Below, piece by piece: positions 60,079-64,000 of a stretch of DNA of 64,000 bases (positions are counted from its first letter, which is position 1; the number at the start of each line of letters is the position of its first letter). The stretch is from an uncultured Sphingopyxis sp. (lineage in GTDB: Bacteria; Pseudomonadota; Alphaproteobacteria; Sphingomonadales; Sphingomonadaceae). Made by a program: the position numbers and the translations under genes. A model generated the notes under the pieces. It searched no databases. It worked only from the letters and a program-made list of their open reading frames with translations, and was not told the origin of the DNA. The stretch lies in contig NZ_LT598653.1 of the NCBI RefSeq assembly GCF_900078365.1, positions 434,001 through 498,000 of the forward strand. Reading direction: 5' to 3'.

Positions 60079-61851
60079 CTATCGGCCGAATCTGGTTCGC
60101 CGCGTCTCTGAACTCCGCTGCGCCCTTCGCGCCTTGAGCAAGTCCTGCCGCGAGAGGATGCCGACGACCTTGTGCGTGTCCCGATCGACGATAGGCACCC
60201 GGGCGACACCCGTCTCGACAATGAGGTCCGCAATGACGCCGCACGGGGTTTCGGGATATGCGGTGGTCTGCGACGCGTCCGAAAGCGTTTCGGCGAGCGA
60301 AATATTCTCGTCGAACGCGCCCGCTTTCCATCGAAGGGCGTCCGATCGCGATGCGAGCCCGACCAGACGCCCTTCGGCATCCACGACCGGATAGCTGCGA
60401 TGGGTCGCCTCTTCGGTAAAGAAGCGCAACGCGGCTTGGACCGTCATGTCCGCCGGCAGGGTTGCGGGGTCGGGGGTCATAAGCTGGCCCGCCTGCTGCA
60501 AATCGAGCGGGTCGACGGTATATTCCTGCAGGATGTGCCGTCCGCGCCGGGCGATTTTTTCGGTGAGGATGGAGCGCCTCATGCAAAGCACGCTGATCGC
60601 ATAGGCGAATCCCGACGCTGCGATCACTGCTGGAAGCGCGTCGAAACGGCCCGTCAGTTCGGCGGCGAATATGGCGCCGGTGAGCGGCGCGCGCATGGCG
60701 CCGCTCATGATTCCCGCCATGCCTATCATGGCCCAGAAACCCGTCGAGCCCGGCAGCCACAGGCCGGCGATGCAACCCGCCGCTCCGCCGAGAATCAGGA
60801 GCGGGGCGAGCACGCCGCCCGATGTCCCGGAGCCCAGGGCGACAAGCCAGACGACCGCTTTGACCGCCAGCAGGACGATTGCCGCGCGCAAGGCCATCGA
60901 GCCGTCGACCAGCGTCTGGATATTGGAATAGCCGGCACCCAGGACACGCGCATCGATCAATCCGCCCACGCCGACGACGACCGCGCCGATCGCCGGCCAC
61001 CACATCCAGTGGACGGGAAGGCGGTGGAACAGGTCTTCGATCCGGTAGAGAAGGCTGGAGAGGAGCGCCGCGAGCAATCCGACGGCCACGCCGATCCCGG
61101 CGGCCGCGGCGATAATCCAGCCGGTGGCCGGAAGCGGCCAGATGGCGGGAAACATCGGCCCCTGATCGATCAACTCGGGTCTCCACACCGCGGCCACGAG
61201 CACGCTGATCACGACGGGCACAAAGCTTCTCGGCTTCCACTCGAACAGGAGAACTTCGACCGCCAGCAGGATCGCGGCCATTGGGGTCCCGAATATCGCG
61301 ACCATGCCGGCCGCCGCGCCCGCGACCAGCAACGTCTTTCGTTCCGCGGCGCTCAGGTGAAAACATTGGGCAAAGAGCGATCCGATCGCGCCGCCGGTCA
61401 TGATGACGGGGCCTTCGGCGCCGAACGGCCCGCCGCTTCCGATCGAAATGGCCGCCGAGATCGGTTTGAGAATCGCAACTTTCAGCGACAGCCTGCTTTC
61501 GCCGAACAGGATCGTCTCGATCGCTTCGGGAATGCCGTGACCCCTGATCTTCTCCGAGCCGAAGCGCGCCATCGCGCCGATGATCAGGCCGCCGATCACC
61601 GGAATCGCCACCATGGCAAGGCCCACGGTGGCATCGGTGATTTCGGCTTCTTGCGCCGAAAGACGGCCGAACCAGAAGAGGTTGGTGGCGATCGCGATCG
61701 ATTTGAGCAGCAGCCATGCGCCGAATGCGCCGCCGGTCCCGATGACCGGCGCCATGCAGGCCAGCAATATCATTCGGCGATCGACGCTGTGGTCAGCCAG
61801 TTGATGGCCGGGGATCGCCCGTGCAGAAAGAAGGCTCACACCGTGCCTCAT
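60079..61851 (-). CDS. ClC-family chloride channel/antiporter with C-terminal CBS pair
   Basis: 590 residues: about 10-11 hydrophobic helices, then two CBS domains (about 450-580). ClC signatures are present: GHGIPEAIETIL (GxGIPE), GSGGPFGAEGPVIMTGG containing the external gating Glu, and GSGTSGGVLAPLL. It moves Cl- across the inner membrane, in exchange for H+ in most bacterial members; the CBS pair may sense nucleotides. ATG 61851 is the first Met before the membrane region. It is divergent from the MarR gene, with the 25-bp palindrome 18 bases upstream of its start. Confidence 0.88.
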   Translation of the reverse strand: MRHGVSLLSARAIPGHQLADHSVDRRMILLACMAPVIGTGGAFGAWLLLKSIAIATNLFWFGRLSAQEAEITDATVGLAMVAIPVIGGLIIGAMARFGSEKIRGHGIPEAIETILFGESRLSLKVAILKPISAAISIGSGGPFGAEGPVIMTGGAIGSLFAQCFHLSAAERKTLLVAGAAAGMVAIFGTPMAAILLAVEVLLFEWKPRSFVPVVISVLVAAVWRPELIDQGPMFPAIWPLPATGWIIAAAAGIGVAVGLLAALLSSLLYRIEDLFHRLPVHWMWWPAIGAVVVGVGGLIDARVLGAGYSNIQTLVDGSMALRAAIVLLAVKAVVWLVALGSGTSGGVLAPLLILGGAAGCIAGLWLPGSTGFWAMIGMAGIMSGAMRAPLTGAIFAAELTGRFDALPAVIAASGFAYAISVLCMRRSILTEKIARRGRHILQEYTVDPLDLQQAGQLMTPDPATLPADMTVQAALRFFTEEATHRSYPVVDAEGRLVGLASRSDALRWKAGAFDENISLAETLSDASQTTAYPETPCGVIADLIVETGVARVPIVDRDTHKVVGILSRQDLLKARRAQRSSETRRTRFGR

Positions 61852-61868
61852 GAAATTGGGGAGCGGCC

Positions 61869-61893
61869 AATTATATCGTGACACGATATAATT
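61869..61893. promoter_or_regulatory. Perfect 25-bp palindrome, likely MarR operator
   Basis: Arms AATTATATCGTG (61869-61880) and CACGATATAATT (61882-61893) around a single A. It lies in the 57-base gap between divergent ClC and MarR genes. Length, symmetry and placement are those of a MarR dimer site that would repress both genes. Confidence 0.8.
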
Positions 61894-61908
61894 CAACCCG
61901 AGGATTGC

Positions 61909-62313
61909 ATGGCTTCTGATTTGACCGATACCGACTATGCCGCGCTCGCGGAATTTCGTTTCGCGCTGCGGCGCTTTCAGATGTTCAGCGAAGCCAAGGC
62001 GGGGGAAGCAGGGCTGACGCCGCAACAGCATCAGGCACTGCTCGCGATCCGGGCGGCGGACCCCGACAGTGCGACGGTCGGATATGTGGCGCAGCGCCTG
62101 CTCGTGAAGCCGCACACCGCCTCCGGACTGATCGACCGGCTCGAAGCGATCGGCCTCGTCCGGCGCGAGCCCGCACCATTGGATCGGCGGCGTGCGCTGC
62201 TGCGGCTCACGCCCCGGGCGACCGAAATATTGTCGGGCCTCTCCTCGGCGCATCGGGAAGAGATACGCCGGCTCCAGCCCCTGCTTGTCGAGCATCTGAC
62301 CCGCTTGACATAA
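61909..62313 (+). CDS. MarR-family transcriptional regulator
   Basis: 134 residues. The winged helix is at about 35-100 (LTPQQHQALLAI; VGYVAQRLLVKPHTASGLID; LVRREPAPLDRRRALLRLT), flanked by dimer helices. The wing DRRRALLRLT is typical of MarR. It starts 15 bases after the palindrome, so autoregulation together with control of the divergent ClC gene is likely. The ligand is unknown. Upstream GAGG at 61898 is the probable ribosome site. Confidence 0.88.
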   Translation: MASDLTDTDYAALAEFRFALRRFQMFSEAKAGEAGLTPQQHQALLAIRAADPDSATVGYVAQRLLVKPHTASGLIDRLEAIGLVRREPAPLDRRRALLRLTPRATEILSGLSSAHREEIRRLQPLLVEHLTRLT

Positions 62314-62433
62314 ACGCCGCGGCACCTTGGCCCGGTCGGCTCGCCGCGTCCGCGGCACGGCCGGACAACATGCTGTTTGGCGCGGGGCCGCACGATACGG
62401 CACGGGGACATCGCTGTTCGAGAGGAGCGTCCC

Positions 62434-62982
62434 ATGTCCAAATTTTTCGGCCTTCTTGCCGCGTTATGCTTCGTCGGCACGGTGATGTCCGCCATCCCTC
62501 CCGCTCAGGCGCAAGAGGCGGCGCGATCCGCTGCGCTGACGCCCGGCACCAAAGTCTATGATCAGAATGGCGAAGAGATCGGCCGGATCGTCAAGGTGGA
62601 GGGCGACAGGGTGGCGGTCGCGGTCAATGGCAGCGGGCTGGTGGTATCGAAGGGCGCCTTTCTGATGACCGGAAAGGGGCCGGCGCTGAAAGCGCCGAAA
62701 GCGAAAATCTTCGCGGTGCTGAAGGAGGCGGAGGCCGATGCGGCAGCGGTCGACGAAGCGTTGAAGCCGGGAGCCGAAGTGCGCAGCGCCGATGGCGCGG
62801 CGGTGCTCGGCAAGGTCAAGGCGATGGCGCCGCAAGGCGCGGTGCTGATCACCCGCGAAGGCAATATCACCATGCCGCGCGCGGCGTTTTTCCTGTCGGA
62901 CAAGGGATTGGCGGTAAAGGTTACCAAGGAGCAGTTCGTCGCGGGCGTCCGGGCGGCGCGCGCGCAAAAAAAAGGCAGCTGA
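62434..62982 (+). CDS. Small periplasmic protein with two internal repeats (uncharacterised)
   Basis: 182 residues with a signal peptide (MSKFFGLLAALCFVGTVMSA, cleaved near AQAQE). Two related beta-rich units can be seen, about 33-80 (GTKVYDQNGEEIGRIVKVEG) and about 113-165 (GAEVRSADGAAVLGKVKAMA), each ending in an F-L and V-S/T-K pattern. The G-x-x-V-x-D-x-x-G-x-x-x-G-x-V layout resembles PRC-barrel or bacterial SH3-like units, but I cannot name a family. ATG 62434 follows GAGGAGCGTCCC. Stand-alone gene between MarR and tRNA-Asn. Confidence 0.75.
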   Translation: MSKFFGLLAALCFVGTVMSAIPPAQAQEAARSAALTPGTKVYDQNGEEIGRIVKVEGDRVAVAVNGSGLVVSKGAFLMTGKGPALKAPKAKIFAVLKEAEADAAAVDEALKPGAEVRSADGAAVLGKVKAMAPQGAVLITREGNITMPRAAFFLSDKGLAVKVTKEQFVAGVRAARAQKKGS

Positions 62983-63063
62983 GCAAGACAGGTATAATCG
63001 CCCCGGGAAACCCCGGAAAAGTAAGGGTTTCGGAGCCCTATGAAAGCTTGTGAAACAAGAAAG

Positions 63064-63138
63064 TGGCTCCCCGGGTAGGATTCGAACCTACGACCGATCG
63101 ATTAACAGTCGATTGCTCTACCGCTGAGCTACCGAGGA
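63064..63138 (-). tRNA. tRNA-Asn(GTT)
   Basis: The minus strand folds as a standard 75-base cloverleaf with CCA encoded. The acceptor stem is TCCTCGG/CCGGGGA with discriminator G, the anticodon loop CTGTTAA gives GTT, and the T loop is TTCGAAT. It lies downstream of nadK on the same strand. Confidence 0.97.
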
Positions 63139-63220
63139 ACACGCCGCCGATGCGGGCAAGGCGGTCCCTTTGCCGCCAACCGATATAATTATCAAGAGGC
63201 TTTCGGCGGCTTTGTCACTC

Positions 63221-63991
63221 TCAGACGACAAATTGTTCCATCGCGATGCGTTCGTCGAGGCCCTGGTCGGGATCGAACAGCAAAGTCAGCGGCCGGCTGC
63301 GGTCGGTGGTCACCAATACCGTCTTCACGTCGCGAATTTCGCGCTGGTCGGCGACCGCGCTGACCGGGCGTTTCGCGGCCTCGCGGACGTTGAAGCGGAT
63401 GCTCGTCGATTCGGGGACGAGCGCGCCGCGCCAGCGCCGCGGGCGGAAAGGGCTGATCGGCGTGATCGCGAGCATCGCCGAATCGAGCGGCAGAATCGGG
63501 CCGTTGGCGCTGAGGTTGTAGGCGGTCGATCCGGCGGGGGTCGAGACGAGCACGCCGTCGCACGCCAACTCCTCGAGCATCGTCCTCTCGTTGATCATCA
63601 CCTCGAGCTTCGCCGCCTGGCGCGTTTCGCGGAGCAGCGAGATTTCGTTGATCGCGGGCAAAATGTGCCGCTCGCCGCTGATCGTCGTGATGTCGCCCGA
63701 CAGCGGATGGATCAGATAGGGACGTGCCGCCGCGATGCGGTCGAGCAGCCCCTCGACGCGAAACTCGTTCATCAGAAAGCCGATCGTGCCGCGGTTCATC
63801 CCGAAGACGGGGAGGCTGCGGCGCTGGTCGAGCAACTGGTGCAGCATGTGCAGCAGGAACCCGTCGCCGCCGAGCGCGATCAAAAGGTCGGCCTCGGCCA
63901 GCTCGACGAAATCGTAGAGCGGGCGCAGGTCGGCCTCCGCTTCCATGGCCGCGGGCGCGTTCGACGCGACGAGTGCGATCTTGCGTTGCAT
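63221..63991 (-). CDS. nadK: NAD kinase
   Basis: 256 residues, complete. The GGDG motif (LLIALGGDGFLLHML), the NRGTIGFLMN stretch and the NAD-binding STPAGSTAYNLSANGPI identify NAD+ kinase, which makes NADP+ with ATP. The short alphaproteobacterial length without an N-terminal extension is normal. ATG 63991 is 10 bases from the window edge region, so the upstream promoter is outside view. The tRNA-Asn gene follows 82 bases downstream. Confidence 0.95.
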   Translation of the reverse strand: MQRKIALVASNAPAAMEAEADLRPLYDFVELAEADLLIALGGDGFLLHMLHQLLDQRRSLPVFGMNRGTIGFLMNEFRVEGLLDRIAAARPYLIHPLSGDITTISGERHILPAINEISLLRETRQAAKLEVMINERTMLEELACDGVLVSTPAGSTAYNLSANGPILPLDSAMLAITPISPFRPRRWRGALVPESTSIRFNVREAAKRPVSAVADQREIRDVKTVLVTTDRSRPLTLLFDPDQGLDERIAMEQFVV

Positions 63992-64000
63992 CCTGGTCCC

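Noticed and set aside
63000..63060. Weak hairpins downstream of tRNA-Asn as a terminator
   Set aside because: Short stems (CTTGT/ACAAG and GGG/CCC) with no clean T tract; too weak to list.
1..64000. Search for insertion sequences, phage genes, CRISPR arrays and tandem repeats
   Set aside because: None seen; the only extended DNA repeat noted is the shared segment of the two clan-A hydrolase genes.

Overview
The window looks like chromosome of a high-GC alphaproteobacterium of the Sphingomonadales (Sphingopyxis/Sphingomonas-like). The reasons are four TonB-dependent receptors of the sphingomonad/Caulobacter type without SusD partners, an IlvD/Edd dehydratase of the XylD group, an otsB-GH15-otsA cluster, and coding strands so GC-rich that most have long open antisense frames. 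The genus is inferred. No mobile element, CRISPR array or rRNA was seen, and no gene-free stretch exceeds about 210 bases.

Layout. (1) 1-1968: 3' part of a GH97 alpha-glycosidase cut by the window edge. (2) 1984-12435, all on the minus strand: a D-amino-acid module with DgcN, DgcA, two exported N-acyl-D-amino-acid deacylases, a TonB receptor, a LysR regulator and a dicarboxylate/amino-acid symporter. Two near-identical T-N11-A sites lie ahead of dgcN and ahead of the symporter. (3) 12.6-56.1 kb: a large polysaccharide-utilisation locus. It holds eight type I sulfatases, a true formylglycine-generating enzyme to activate them, three TonB receptors, seven glycosidase-like proteins (GH2, two GH43, a double-propeller GH43-like protein, three clan-A barrels) and two closely related FadR-type GntR regulators. 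It also carries a complete oxidative D-galactose route: mutarotase, D-galactose dehydrogenase, lactonase, XylD-type dehydratase, KDGal kinase and KDPGal aldolase, with a Na+/sugar symporter and an MFS acid transporter. (4) 56.1-60.0 kb: trehalose genes otsB, GH15, otsA. (5) 60.1-62.3 kb: a ClC chloride channel divergent from a MarR regulator across a perfect 25-bp palindrome. (6) 62.4-64.0 kb: a small periplasmic protein, tRNA-Asn(GTT) and NAD kinase.

How it works together (inference). Sulfated galactose-rich oligosaccharides enter through the TonB receptors, sulfatases and glycosidases in the periplasm release galactose, and the Na+ symporter and cytoplasmic enzymes convert it to pyruvate and glyceraldehyde-3-phosphate. 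Every apparent transcription unit of region 3 starts next to an AT-rich element of the form TTAT-N3-ATAAAT (11 sites). None was seen in the other modules. It is the best candidate operator for the two GntR paralogues and makes the locus look like one regulon. The most novel items are this regulon signal, a twin family of unassigned clan-A hydrolases, a double propeller whose N-terminal copy has lost its catalytic acid, a sulfatase with a CSSSR active-site motif, and the coupling of DgcN/DgcA to exported D-aminoacylases and a dedicated receptor.
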